10,164 nt of DNA from Gemmatimonadota bacterium (GCA_031127185.1 JARIET010000078.1:1-10164); one strand, 5' to 3'; shown: positions 1 to 6,719, numbered from the stretch's first letter. Translations and numbers: made by a program. The notes: a model not told the origin generated them from the letters alone.

Positions 1-345
1 CGGATTCACAGCCGCAAGGAGTGCGTACTGCAGCATCGGCTTGGCAGCGGACGTGACGACGATGTTATCCAGTTCGGCAGGAATCCCGCGACCGCGCACG
101 TAGCCGAGGAGCGCGTTGCGGAGTTCGGGCAGTCCGGCAGGCGCAGTGTACTTGGCGTCGTCGGATTCGAGCGCTTTGACGCCAGCGTCTATCGCATGTT
201 GCGGCGACGGAAAATCCGGTTGGCCGAGTTCCAGGTGCACAACTTCGCGTCCGGCGAGATCCAGTGCGCGTGCGGCGGCGGCAACGGCGAATGCGCCTTC
301 GATACCGAGTTGGCCGAGCCGGTCGGCCTTTGCGGGAGTAGCCAC
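1..345 (-). CDS. Class I/II PLP-dependent aminotransferase, N-terminal part (runs off left edge)
   Basis: The 115 visible codons encode the start of a fold-type I, class I aminotransferase (aspartate aminotransferase-like), a cytosolic enzyme that moves amino groups between amino acids and 2-oxoacids using PLP. Visible landmarks are an N-terminal DRLGQLGIEGAF segment, the strand motif VVHLELGQPDFPSP (family form LxxGEPDF), KYTAPAGLPELRNAL (family form YTxxxGxxELRxA), and ITS-like NIVVTSAAKPMLQYAL, where the family has the stretch leading into the cofactor site. The PLP lysine lies beyond the edge. The start is taken as GTG at 345, because an in-frame TAG at 358-360, which is also the stop of the upstream lipoprotein gene, excludes anything much earlier. 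The 12-bp gap suggests co-transcription with the lipoprotein. Substrate specificity cannot be told from this part. Confidence 0.88.
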   Translation of the reverse strand, partial: MATPAKADRLGQLGIEGAFAVAAAARALDLAGREVVHLELGQPDFPSPQHAIDAGVKALESDDAKYTAPAGLPELRNALLGYVRGRGIPAELDNIVVTSAAKPMLQYALLAAVNP

Positions 346-357
346 GAGGGCCCGCGC

Positions 358-885
358 CTACCGTGTGGTCAGGTGAACTTGTTGTCCACCGAGCGAGAGC
401 GAGATGATGAGGCGGTCGAAGGCCGGCGCTTCGGGCGAATTCGCGGGGTACGGATTCGACTCAGGCAGCGAGAGCGCGAAAATGTCGTCGCCGCGCTCGC
501 CGAGCTTGGCGCCGACCGGGCGCGAGCCGGGAACGTTGGCTTTGTCCCAGGCCTTTCGCGAGAACACACGAAGCGTCATCAGGTTCAGCGATGGTGCCTT
601 GGAGCCGCTATCAGGAACAAACTTGAATTCCACGGCGAGGTGGGCGCCGGCGGTGGTATCCTTCTTCTCCATTGCGCTGTACTTGCCGGTCCAGACGCCG
701 GGGAGGCTGAGGTCGAAGCCGGAAGTGGCGCTCACGTACTTCTCGGGCGGAAGCGTCTTGGCCGCGGCGGCGTCGGCGATGGCGTCGGCGGCGTTGGGTG
801 GGGCCGGGGCATCGTTTTTGGCCGAGCAGGCGAGGGCGGACGCGATGAGGAGCAGGGCAGAAATGCGCGAGGCGAAACGGGGCAT
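358..885 (-). CDS. Putative lipoprotein of unknown function
   Basis: A 175-residue protein with a short basic N-terminus (MPRFASR), a hydrophobic stretch to about residue 19 and a cysteine at 20 (SALAC), which fits a lipoprotein signal peptide with a slightly weak lipobox (alanine at -3). After an Ala/Pro/Asp-rich linker (about 21-45) comes a soluble domain with the segment SGFDLSLPGVWTGKYS, resembling proteins that begin a domain with 'fdlslPxgW'. I do not recognise the family. It probably sits on a membrane facing the periplasm. It ends 12 bp before the aminotransferase start and is probably its operon partner. No good Shine-Dalgarno sequence precedes the ATG at 885, but the signal peptide begins there, so the start is reasonable. 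Confidence 0.7.
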   Translation of the reverse strand: MPRFASRISALLLIASALACSAKNDAPAPPNAADAIADAAAAKTLPPEKYVSATSGFDLSLPGVWTGKYSAMEKKDTTAGAHLAVEFKFVPDSGSKAPSLNLMTLRVFSRKAWDKANVPGSRPVGAKLGERGDDIFALSLPESNPYPANSPEAPAFDRLIISLSLGGQQVHLTTR

Positions 886-989
886 TGGGCCGGGTCTTTG
901 GGGGAGGCTCAGGAAGATACCCGGGCCTGCCCGTAACCGGTTGAAATGGCTGGAATTCGGCGTCCAATCCTATACTATTAGAGTATCGG

Positions 990-1015
990 ATCCCGGCCAG
1001 ACCTTGGGCCGGGAT
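990..1015 (+). other. Stem-loop in the leader of tRNA-Asn
   Basis: ATCCCGGCC (990-998) and GGCCGGGAT (1007-1015) form a perfect 9-bp stem with an 8-base loop, followed by TTGTGT. It lies 23 bp before the tRNA on the same strand. It could be a leader hairpin or an intrinsic terminator of something upstream, but no plus-strand gene precedes it. A TATACT box at 971-976 would put transcription start just before it; no matching -35 box is visible. Confidence 0.45.
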
Positions 1016-1038
1016 TTGTGTCCTCAGCAGGTCATTTT

Positions 1039-1111
1039 TGGGGTGTAGCTCAATCGGCAGAGCGCCGCACTGTTAATGCGGATGTTGGTGGTTCGAGTCC
1101 ACCCGCCCCAG
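1039..1111 (+). tRNA. tRNA-Asn (anticodon GTT)
   Basis: Full cloverleaf drawn by hand. Acceptor TGGGGTG (1039-1045) pairs with CGCCCCA (1104-1110), with one G-T pair. D-stem GCTC/GAGC is at 1048-1051 and 1060-1063. The anticodon stem CCGCA/TGCGG encloses the loop CTGTTAA, with GTT at 1072-1074. The T-stem GGTGG/CCACC encloses TTCGAGT. The discriminator is G1111, as is normal for tRNA-Asn. CCA is not encoded. A terminator follows 12 bp downstream, so it is probably the last or only gene of its transcript. Confidence 0.97.
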
Positions 1112-1123
1112 TGGCGAGAAAAT

Positions 1124-1158
1124 CAAAAGGGCCCGGCAGCTGATGCCGGGCCCTTTTG
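1124..1158 (+). terminator. Strong intrinsic terminator after tRNA-Asn
   Basis: The arm at 1125-1137 (AAAAGGGCCCGGC) and the arm at 1145-1157 (GCCGGGCCCTTTT) are exact reverse complements, extended by C1124-G1158, around a 7-base loop. The A-run and T-run flanking the GC core make it potentially bidirectional. Position directly after the tRNA supports the call. Confidence 0.85.
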
Positions 1159-1257
1159 CTCGGCACGATGCGGCTCCCGGCTGGCAGCATTTAGCGCGGC
1201 AAATCGATGTTTGGTGCAATGAAATGGTGAGGAACTTCGCGCGCTGCTACCGCAAGT

Positions 1258-1287
1258 TGAGAGTGTTTGCGATGCCAGGAACTCTCA
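1258..1287 (+). promoter_or_regulatory. Inverted repeat upstream of hicBA, possible operator
   Basis: TGAGAGT (1258-1264) and ACTCTCA (1281-1287) are perfect reverse complements with a 16-base spacer, so equivalent arm positions are 23 bp apart, about two helical turns. The repeat lies 56 bp before the hicB start. A TATAGT box at 1313-1318 could be the -10 of the operon; no good -35 is seen. HicB-HicA autoregulation is known in the family, but use of this repeat is inference. Confidence 0.3.
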
Positions 1288-1342
1288 CCCCAAGCGAGGC
1301 AGCCAGTCCATGTATAGTTTCCCGGAGGCACGGAGGACGCCG

Positions 1343-1537
1343 GTGAAATACAGGGTAGCGCTGCGCCGAACCGATGAGGGCTACAGCGTTGAAGCGCTTG
1401 GCCTTCCCGGGTGTTGGTCGCAAGGGGAGACCGAGGCCGAGGCAATCGCGAACATCCAGGATGCAATTCGCGAGTACCTCGCCGCGCGCAACGAAATGGT
1501 GCGTGACGCCGAGGTCCGCGAGGTCGAGGTCGGGTAA
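1343..1537 (+). CDS. hicB: HicB-like antitoxin
   Basis: A 64-residue protein of the HicB family, which neutralises the HicA mRNA interferase. The sequence has the typical partial RNase-H-like core: VKYRVALRRTDEGYSVEALGL, then PGCWSQGETEAEAIANIQDAI and REYL. I chose the GTG at 1343 because GGAGG lies 6 bases upstream (1332-1336) and family proteins begin at this point; the ATG at 1310 would add 11 residues with no family match. It lacks the C-terminal HTH or ribbon-helix-helix DNA-binding domain of longer HicB proteins, so DNA binding, if any, would depend on another part. The stop is 2 bases before hicA, which implies translational coupling. The antitoxin gene comes first, the reverse of the classic hicA-hicB order. 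Confidence 0.9.
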   Translation: MKYRVALRRTDEGYSVEALGLPGCWSQGETEAEAIANIQDAIREYLAARNEMVRDAEVREVEVG

Positions 1538-1539
1538 TT

Positions 1540-1752
1540 GTGCCGCGGCTTCCCGGCGTCAATCACCTTGACGCCATCCGGGTGCTTGAGAAGGTCGGCT
1601 TCCGGATCGCCCGTCAGGGGAAGCACATCGTGATGACCGACGGCGAGCGCATTGTCACGATCCCGCGCCACAATCCGGTCAACGCGTTCACCATGGGCGG
1701 CATCGCGCGGGATGCCGGGCTCACGCCGGAACAGTTTCGCGAGCTGGTGTAG
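1540..1752 (+). CDS. hicA: HicA-like mRNA interferase toxin
   Basis: A 70-residue HicA toxin with a double-stranded-RNA-binding-like fold that cleaves mRNA and slows growth when HicB is lost. Family landmarks are present: LDAIRVLEKVGFRIARQGKH, with the catalytic histidine expected at His29 (GKH in place of the usual GSH), the strand RIVTIPRHN, and the C-terminal helix pair GGIARDAGLTPEQFRELV. The length is normal for HicA. It starts with GTG at 1540, two bases after the hicB stop, so it is translated by coupling. Nothing suggests inactivation. Its 3' end overlaps, on the opposite strand, the tail of the small exported-protein ORF at 1721-1891. Confidence 0.92.
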   Translation: MPRLPGVNHLDAIRVLEKVGFRIARQGKHIVMTDGERIVTIPRHNPVNAFTMGGIARDAGLTPEQFRELV

Positions 1753-1891
1753 GCCCGATCCCTTCCGCCTCGCGGGCAATCGGGACGCGAGCCGGCATCG
1801 GGGCCGATCGATCGAACGTGGCCTGAGCGCTCACTGCGCCGGGAATCGCCAGCGCGGCGGCAGCGAGTATGGCGGAAAACGACGGTCCCAT
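1721..1891 (-). pseudogene. Stub of an exported protein gene (signal peptide plus about 30 residues)
   Basis: From ATG at 1891 to TGA at 1721 the minus strand encodes 56 residues. The first 24 are a textbook Sec signal peptide: hydrophobic core SFSAILAAAALAIPGA and a cleavage site VSA-QA. The rest (ATFDRSAPMPAR and onward, ending TPARETVPA) is short and low in recognisable features. An in-frame TAG lies just upstream (1898-1900), and no clear Shine-Dalgarno sequence is present. The reading frame passes into the hicA 3' end, where it stops. The simplest reading is that a longer secreted-protein gene was cut off here, perhaps when hicBA arrived. An intact tiny secreted peptide is possible but less likely. 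Confidence 0.45.
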
Positions 1892-2033
1892 CGAATACTA
1901 AGGTTCAAAGGTGACGACGCCAGAGTTCGCGTCATGCACACTTGGACGTCATGAGTCGGGATCTTCTTCCCTTCCGTGGTAAACCGCTTGACACCTTTCC
2001 ACCGGCGTATCGCCGCTCCAACAGCGCCGCGCC
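1892..2033. other. Gene-free stretch between the exported stub and the ADOP permease end
   Basis: No coding signal is seen. It contains a short direct repeat CGTCATG (1930-1936 and 1948-1954) and a small hairpin CGGCG-TAT-CGCCG (2003-2015) with no T-tract. The hairpin lies 19 bp after the permease stop and could weakly mark its mRNA end. Confidence 0.3.
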
Positions 2034-4727
2034 TCAGCCGTTACGCAAAGTCATCACGGGATTCACTCGAGCGGCGCGAGCCGCTGGAATCCAGCACGCC
2101 GCGAGGCCAACGCCGGTCATGGCGACTGCCACGATGCCGAGCGTCAGGGGATCGCGCGGTGCCACGCCCCAGAGTAGCTCGCGGATCAGCCCGGCCGCGA
2201 ACCAGGTGGCCGTGAGCCCGATCACGACACCCGCGCCCATCAGCCGAACGCCCTCAGCCAGTATCATCCGCCGCACGCGACCGGCGTCTGCGCCCAGGCT
2301 CATGCGAATGCCGATTTCCACCGTGCGCGCACTCACCGAGAACGCCAGCACTCCCCCGATTCCTACCGCTGCGATGAGTGCCGCAAGCAGGCCAAAGGAC
2401 GCGATCAGCGAAGCATTCAGCCGACGCGGGGCCACACTCTGATCGCGCAACTGGGCGATCGTTGTCACGGCTTCGATGGGTGCATCGGGTGCGTACCGGC
2501 GCACGACGTGTGTGACTGCAGGGGCAAGTTGTGCGACGCCGGAGTCGGCCCGCACCACGAACGTGCCACTGATGGCGAGCACCTGATTGAACGGGTGATA
2601 CACCACAAGCGCCTGCGCCGCGTCGAGTCCACCATCCTGCGTGTTACCGACAACACCCACCACCTGGCGCCACTCCCCGCTGAACGGCGTGAACCGGAGC
2701 AGGTCGCCGGCCCAGGCGATGCTGCGTCCCACCGGATCAGAGTCACCGAAGAGTCGTTGCGCGAGCGCCGCATTGATGATGACCACCGGCGCGGTGCCAC
2801 GACGGTCAGTCGCTGCGAACGGGCGGCCCGCTACCATTGGAATGCCGGCGGCGCGAAAGAACTCCGGGCTTGCGGTGCGCAGCTCTGCCTTCGGTCGCGA
2901 CATGCCCGGAACATCGGCGATACCTTCTGCCTTCACGTCGAACCGCAGCGTTGACGAGCGCAACGGACCCGGCGACCCGAGACCAACCTCGCCGACGCCA
3001 GGCACGGCCGCAATGGCGCGCCGCATTTCTTCGTAGCGAATCTTGGCGGCGATGTCCGGCGCTGGCCCCGCGAGCAGCTGCGGCGTGGTGAGCAGCGGCA
3101 CCGTGACGGACAACACTTCTTCGGTGCGGAGACCGCTGCTGACCGCCGAGAGGCGCATCATGGTCTGCGTGAGAAGCCCTGCACCAGCGAGCAGCACCAC
3201 CGATACGGCAACCTGCACGACAACCAGCGTCCGTTGGGTGCGGCTCCGGCCCCGGTTGCCGCTCGCACGATGCCCACCTGCGAGAATCCACGACGCCACG
3301 CGCCCTTCGCGAGGCAGTCGAGCCGCGAACGACAAAACAAGCGCAACGAGCAGCGCCAGGCCGAGCGCAAAGGCAAACGTCGTGGCATCGAGGCGAATCT
3401 CGGCCGCCCGCGGCGACGATCGTGCGACAAACTCCGCCAGCATGCGTGTCCCTCCAACAGCAACGACGGCGCCGAGCGCCGCGCCCGCGAGAACGAGCAG
3501 GAGGTTTTCGACGATCAACAGCCGGCGCAGTCGCGCCACTCCGGCGCCAAGCGACGCGCGCACGGCCAGCTCGTGCTCCCGACGAACGCCACGCATCAAC
3601 GTCAGGTTCGTGACGTTCGCCACCGCGATGACCAGCACGAACGCGGCCGCGGCCATCAGCAGGCCGAGTGTCAGCCCCGCGCGCTCGCCCATGACCGACC
3701 GGAATGGCAGCACGGCGACCCGGTAGTGTGATTCGGTTGGGTAGGCAACTGGGAATCCACGTTGCGCCTGCGCGTACACGTCGCTCACCTGCCGGCGAGC
3801 CGCAGCTACTGTCGCGCTGTCGGCGAGTCGCGCGACGAGCTCCGTCATGCGGTGAGCCCGGTCGTTAAGCATGGAGGCGCTCAAATGGTGCGGGCTCGCG
3901 ACCATGTTGAAGAGCGCGTCGGCCTGTCCGGGAAAGAACGGCGCCGGCTCCAGCACGCCGATCACGGTAGCCGCCTGACCATCCACCTGCAGTCGCTTGC
4001 CTATGATCGCCGTGTCAGCGCCAAAGCGGCGCTTCCAGGCTGCATGTGTCAACACCGCGACCACCGGAACACCCGGACCGTCGTCGGTTGTCGTCATGGT
4101 GCGCCCCGCGATCACACCGAGCCCCATGACATCGAACCAGTTGCTCGTCACGAGTGCCACATCAACGCGCTCGGTGACGTCGCGGTCACGCCAGGTCACG
4201 GTCCAGCTGGAATGCTGTGCGATCTGCGAGAGCAGGGGCGCCCCTTCGCGAATCTCCTGCACCTCGGGCACCGAGAACGAGAGGTTTGCACCACCTGGGC
4301 CGTCGCGGGATTGCCGGAGGTAGAGCAGGCGGTCGCCATCGCGGTGCGGGAGTGGCTTGAGCAACGCGCCGCGCACGGCGCTGAAGATCGCGGTGTTGGC
4401 ACCGATGCCAAGTCCAAGTGTCAGCACCACGGTAAGCGTGAACGCCGGTGCGCGGCGTAGCGAGCGCAGCGCAAAACGCAGGTCCGCAATAACCGCCTCC
4501 AGCCACGGAATGCCGCGTTGGTCGTGGACGGCTTCGGCTGCCTGGGTCAATCCGCCGGCCGTGCGCAATGCAGCCTGCCTCGCAGCTGCGGGGTCCATAC
4601 CACGCCGGAGATTTTCCGCCGTCTCCATCTCGAGATGCGCCGCAAACTCGGCCTGAAGGTCGCCTTGGTCTGGGCTGGGACGAAAAGTCTCAACCAAACG
4701 CGTCCACCACTGACGTAGCACGCCCAT
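2034..4727 (-). CDS. ADOP-family duplicated FtsX/MacB-like permease
   Basis: An 897-residue inner-membrane protein of the ADOP (acidobacterial duplicated orphan permease) group of MacB/FtsX-type ABC permeases. Residues 1-80 form the soluble ADOP prefix. About eight membrane helices follow: one near 96-118, three near 354-470, one near 500-520 and three near 775-882. Two large periplasmic MacB-type domains (about 120-350 and 525-770) lie between them. The two permease halves repeat the FtsX cytoplasmic signature: ELAVRASLGA (386-395) and EIGIRMSLGA (804-813). The C-terminus WIPAARAARVNPVMTLRNG is classic. AGGAGG with 5 bases before the ATG supports the start, 9 bp after the padR stop. No ATPase gene is adjacent, as is usual for these 'orphan' permeases. 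The transported substrate is unknown. Confidence 0.95.
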   Translation of the reverse strand: MGVLRQWWTRLVETFRPSPDQGDLQAEFAAHLEMETAENLRRGMDPAAARQAALRTAGGLTQAAEAVHDQRGIPWLEAVIADLRFALRSLRRAPAFTLTVVLTLGLGIGANTAIFSAVRGALLKPLPHRDGDRLLYLRQSRDGPGGANLSFSVPEVQEIREGAPLLSQIAQHSSWTVTWRDRDVTERVDVALVTSNWFDVMGLGVIAGRTMTTTDDGPGVPVVAVLTHAAWKRRFGADTAIIGKRLQVDGQAATVIGVLEPAPFFPGQADALFNMVASPHHLSASMLNDRAHRMTELVARLADSATVAAARRQVSDVYAQAQRGFPVAYPTESHYRVAVLPFRSVMGERAGLTLGLLMAAAAFVLVIAVANVTNLTLMRGVRREHELAVRASLGAGVARLRRLLIVENLLLVLAGAALGAVVAVGGTRMLAEFVARSSPRAAEIRLDATTFAFALGLALLVALVLSFAARLPREGRVASWILAGGHRASGNRGRSRTQRTLVVVQVAVSVVLLAGAGLLTQTMMRLSAVSSGLRTEEVLSVTVPLLTTPQLLAGPAPDIAAKIRYEEMRRAIAAVPGVGEVGLGSPGPLRSSTLRFDVKAEGIADVPGMSRPKAELRTASPEFFRAAGIPMVAGRPFAATDRRGTAPVVIINAALAQRLFGDSDPVGRSIAWAGDLLRFTPFSGEWRQVVGVVGNTQDGGLDAAQALVVYHPFNQVLAISGTFVVRADSGVAQLAPAVTHVVRRYAPDAPIEAVTTIAQLRDQSVAPRRLNASLIASFGLLAALIAAVGIGGVLAFSVSARTVEIGIRMSLGADAGRVRRMILAEGVRLMGAGVVIGLTATWFAAGLIRELLWGVAPRDPLTLGIVAVAMTGVGLAACWIPAARAARVNPVMTLRNG

Positions 4728-4736
4728 GTGATCCTC

Positions 4737-5078
4737 CTATGCCTCACGGCGCGGAGTGAGAAACGCTGCGATCAGGTCGGTGGTTCGGTGCCAATCCCGC
4801 GCCTCGCGCGCGAGTTGCTTGCGGCCGGCGGACGTCAGCCCGTAGAACTTCGCCCGGCGGTTGTTCTCGCTCGGGCCCCACTCGGCCTTGATGCAGCCCT
4901 CCTGTTCGAGTCGCAGGAGCGCCGGATACAGCGTCCCATAGTTGAGCGAGAGCTGGTTCCTGCTGGTCTCCTCGATGCGACGCGCGATGCCGTAGCCGTG
5001 CAGCGGGCCGAGGACGTCGAGCGTCTTGAGGATCATCAGGGCGAGAGTGCCCGGCTGGATATCGCGTTTGGGAGACAT
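4737..5078 (-). CDS. PadR-family winged-helix transcriptional regulator
   Basis: A 113-residue cytoplasmic DNA-binding protein of the short PadR type usually found next to ADOP permeases. Landmarks: an N-terminal IQPGTLALMILKTLDVLGPL, the HGYGIARRIEE helix, the recognition region LSLNYGTLYPALLRLEQEG, the wing CIKAEWGPSENNRRAKFY, then LTSAGRKQLAREARDW in the C-terminal dimerisation helix. These proteins usually repress their own operon. The gene lies between a DUF2306-like gene (10 bp upstream) and the permease (9 bp downstream). Its ATG has no clear Shine-Dalgarno sequence, so coupling to the gene in front is likely. Its probable binding sites are the paired palindromes at 5875-5895 and 5968-5988. 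No ligand-binding domain is visible. Confidence 0.95.
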   Translation of the reverse strand: MSPKRDIQPGTLALMILKTLDVLGPLHGYGIARRIEETSRNQLSLNYGTLYPALLRLEQEGCIKAEWGPSENNRRAKFYGLTSAGRKQLAREARDWHRTTDLIAAFLTPRREA

Positions 5079-5088
5079 GGTTCGTCGG

Positions 5089-5829
5089 CTAGCGTGAACG
5101 TGCCGGCACGTGCGGCGGATATGCGAGTGGATCTGCTTGTTGGCCCGGTTCGGGTGCTGCCGGCGCTCGGCGCGACCGCGACCGGTGCCGCCACATCCCG
5201 TATCCCATGGCCACGAGTGCCACGAGCGGCGGAATGGCGAGCAGCGCCGGGATTCGCACGGGCTTCGGAAAGACCTTCATCTGGCCGATGAAGAACGACA
5301 TCGCGGCCACGAAGAGCGCGAACGTCATTCGCCAGAGATGGCGCCGGAGTCGCGCTGAACCTTGCAGTGGCGCCGACAGTCGCGAGCGCACATCGCCGAT
5401 GATCGCGAAGACACTCACCACGCCAAACATGAAGAACGGGAATGCGGGGACGCCGCGCCACGCGCCTCCGCTGGTCAACGCCACCACGCCGAGCGGAAGT
5501 GTCAGGAGCGACACGGCGACTGCAAGGATCGTGAGCATGGTACTGTGGCGGTCGGTCCATCTCGCGGGCCTGTGCACTGTCACCCACGACGAAGCCACCA
5601 GGTAAGCCGTCAACGTGGCAGCCGACGTGTTGATCACGGACCAGGCACTGGGACGGAGCAGGGCCAGGGCAAATCCTGCGACGCACATGGTCAGCATGGT
5701 CCACGCGAAGACAACGCCCGAGCGGCGATGTGTTTGCCTGCCCTTGGGCGCAAAGAGCGCCACGTACCCCGCCAAGAGCCCGATGGAACCGGCGGAGATG
5801 TGGATCGCGAATGTTGGTACCTCGACCAT
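5089..5829 (-). CDS. DUF2306-like integral membrane protein
   Basis: A 246-residue protein with about seven hydrophobic segments and the family-like opening IHISAGSIGLLAGYVALFAPKG followed by THRRSG, with conserved-looking His10 and His34, and a later RRHLWRMTFALFVAAMSFFIGQ helix. These match DUF2306/DUF2306-like membrane proteins, whose function is unknown. The C-terminal 35 residues are basic and proline-rich and probably cytoplasmic. The start at 5829 is chosen over an ATG 18 bases upstream because GGAGGAGG lies 4 bases before it and the upstream option begins inside that ribosome-binding site. It is the first gene of the operon with padR and the ADOP permease, so it is probably under PadR control. 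Histidines at helix ends could bind haem or metal, but that is speculation. Confidence 0.85.
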   Translation of the reverse strand: MVEVPTFAIHISAGSIGLLAGYVALFAPKGRQTHRRSGVVFAWTMLTMCVAGFALALLRPSAWSVINTSAATLTAYLVASSWVTVHRPARWTDRHSTMLTILAVAVSLLTLPLGVVALTSGGAWRGVPAFPFFMFGVVSVFAIIGDVRSRLSAPLQGSARLRRHLWRMTFALFVAAMSFFIGQMKVFPKPVRIPALLAIPPLVALVAMGYGMWRHRSRSRRAPAAPEPGQQADPLAYPPHVPARSR

Positions 5830-5874
5830 TGTGCCTCCTCCGCACACTCGTCCGGGGCGGCCTCTGGTCGCCCC

Positions 5875-5895
5875 TCCTATGGATATCCCATAGGA
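5875..5895. promoter_or_regulatory. Palindromic operator candidate, proximal to the permease operon
   Basis: TCCTATGG (5875-5882) and CCATAGGA (5888-5895) are perfect 8-bp arms around ATATC. The site is 46 bp in front of the DUF2306-like gene, the first gene of the padR operon. A related copy lies at 5968-5988. Binding by the operon's PadR protein is inference from position and symmetry. Confidence 0.7.
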
Positions 5896-5902
5896 CAGTA
5901 CG

Positions 5903-5914
5903 GAACCTTGGTTC
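5903..5914. repeat. Small inverted repeat between the two operator copies
   Basis: GAACC (5903-5907) and GGTTC (5910-5914) flank TT. It is short and could be chance, but it sits inside the divergent promoter region. Confidence 0.25.
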
Positions 5915-5967
5915 GTTTGTTTCGCGCCCTGGTGGGGCCGGTTGAAACCATCCGGGCGATACCGGCG

Positions 5968-5988
5968 TCCTATGGGTTACCAATAGTG
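5968..5988. promoter_or_regulatory. Second, imperfect copy of the palindromic operator, proximal to the DUF4386-like gene
   Basis: TCCTATGG (5968-5975), 5 bases, then CAATAGTG (5981-5988). The first arm is identical to the site at 5875; the second matches in 5 of 8 positions. Aligned to the reverse complement of the first site over 22 bp, 17 positions are identical, including the 10-base block GTCCTATGGG. It lies 56 bp before the ATG at 6045. Confidence 0.6.
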
Positions 5989-6044
5989 GCGCTGCCGCCG
6001 GCGGGTGGCGGCGGTTCACGGGAACTGCAGTGGAGGAGACGTTG

Positions 6045-6575
6045 ATGACACAGGCTTCAAACAGCCGCCTGGCAGGTACCGCGTACCTGTTGTATGTCGC
6101 CGCGGGGATGGCGAGCATGGCGCTCCCCGCGGATCTCAGGCCGGTGCTGGGTACGGTCATGTCGCTCTGCGCGCTCGCGCTTGGCGTGGCTTTGTTCGCG
6201 TTGACGAGCCACGTCGACCGAGACCTGGCGACCGCTGCGATGCTTTGCCGTATCCTCGAGGCGGCCGGGCGCAACAGCGAAATCTTCTTCGCCATCGGAA
6301 GCACGATCTTCTGCCTGCTCTTGCTGCGAGGCCGAGTCGTCCACCGCACGCTTGCGTCTCTGGGGCTGATTGCCTCGGCGGGGTTGACGGTACTGCTGAT
6401 TGGCCAGCAGGCGATGGGCCTGACGACCAACTGGTCGTCACCCGTGACGTGGGTGATCTGGTTGCCGCTGCTCGTCTTTGAACTGGCCTTTGCCGCCGTC
6501 GCGCTGGCGAACCGCCTGCGGCTGCCGGCCAGTGCGAATGACAGGCCGACGCAGAATGAGGCCTACAGCGGATGA
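6045..6575 (+). CDS. DUF4386-like membrane protein
   Basis: A 176-residue integral membrane protein with five or six hydrophobic segments. It resembles DUF4386 proteins, with an opening LAGTAYLLYVAAGMAS, a middle segment LATAAMLCRILEAAGRNSEIFF, and a C-terminal VTWVIWLPLLVFELAFAAVALANRLR helix. DUF4386 proteins usually run to about 220 residues, so this is a short member. Function is unknown. The ATG at 6045 is preferred because GGAGGAG (6032-6038) lies 6 bases upstream; a GTG at 6030 would overlap that site. It is divergent from the padR operon and carries its own copy of the palindrome, so the two units are probably controlled together. Confidence 0.8.
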   Translation: MTQASNSRLAGTAYLLYVAAGMASMALPADLRPVLGTVMSLCALALGVALFALTSHVDRDLATAAMLCRILEAAGRNSEIFFAIGSTIFCLLLLRGRVVHRTLASLGLIASAGLTVLLIGQQAMGLTTNWSSPVTWVIWLPLLVFELAFAAVALANRLRLPASANDRPTQNEAYSG

Positions 6576-6591
6576 CGCGGGTCGGCCCGCG
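6576..6591 (+). terminator. Hairpin directly after the DUF4386-like gene
   Basis: CGCGGG (6576-6581) and CCCGCG (6586-6591) pair perfectly around TCGG, starting one base after the TGA. There is no T-tract, so it may act as an mRNA 3' stabiliser or a weak terminator. Confidence 0.35.
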
Positions 6592-6690
6592 CCAGGCCAG
6601 GTGGCGGTCGGCGGGGCGCGACTCCGGGTGTGGCGCTCATTCGCGGACGTTGTGACCACACGCCAGCAATCTGGGTGGCCCAGCAGGCCG

Positions 6691-6719
6691 TTGCGTAGGT
6701 CATCAGTGCGCATTACCAT
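6691..6719 (+). promoter_or_regulatory. Candidate promoter of the vapBC-type operon
   Basis: TTGCGT (6691-6696) and TACCAT (6714-6719) are separated by 17 bp. The -10 box runs into the palindrome at 6717-6740, so a bound repressor would block it. The match to consensus is moderate. Confidence 0.4.

Noticed and set aside
196..936. Long plus-strand ORF (246 codons) across the lipoprotein gene
   Set aside because: It runs antisense to a protein with a clear signal peptide and has the Arg/Gly-rich composition of a high-GC shadow frame.
1930..1954. Direct repeat CGTCATG in the gene-free stretch
   Set aside because: Seven bases is within chance for this window, and no gene start lies near enough to suggest an operator.
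1988..2015. TTGACA -35-like box on the plus strand
   Set aside because: No -10 box at proper spacing and no plus-strand gene downstream; it lies just past the end of a minus-strand gene.
5036..6430. Long minus-strand ORF (464 codons) across the DUF2306-like gene and the divergent promoter
   Set aside because: It overlaps two well-supported genes and the operator region in the wrong frame and has low-complexity Arg/Ala/Pro composition.
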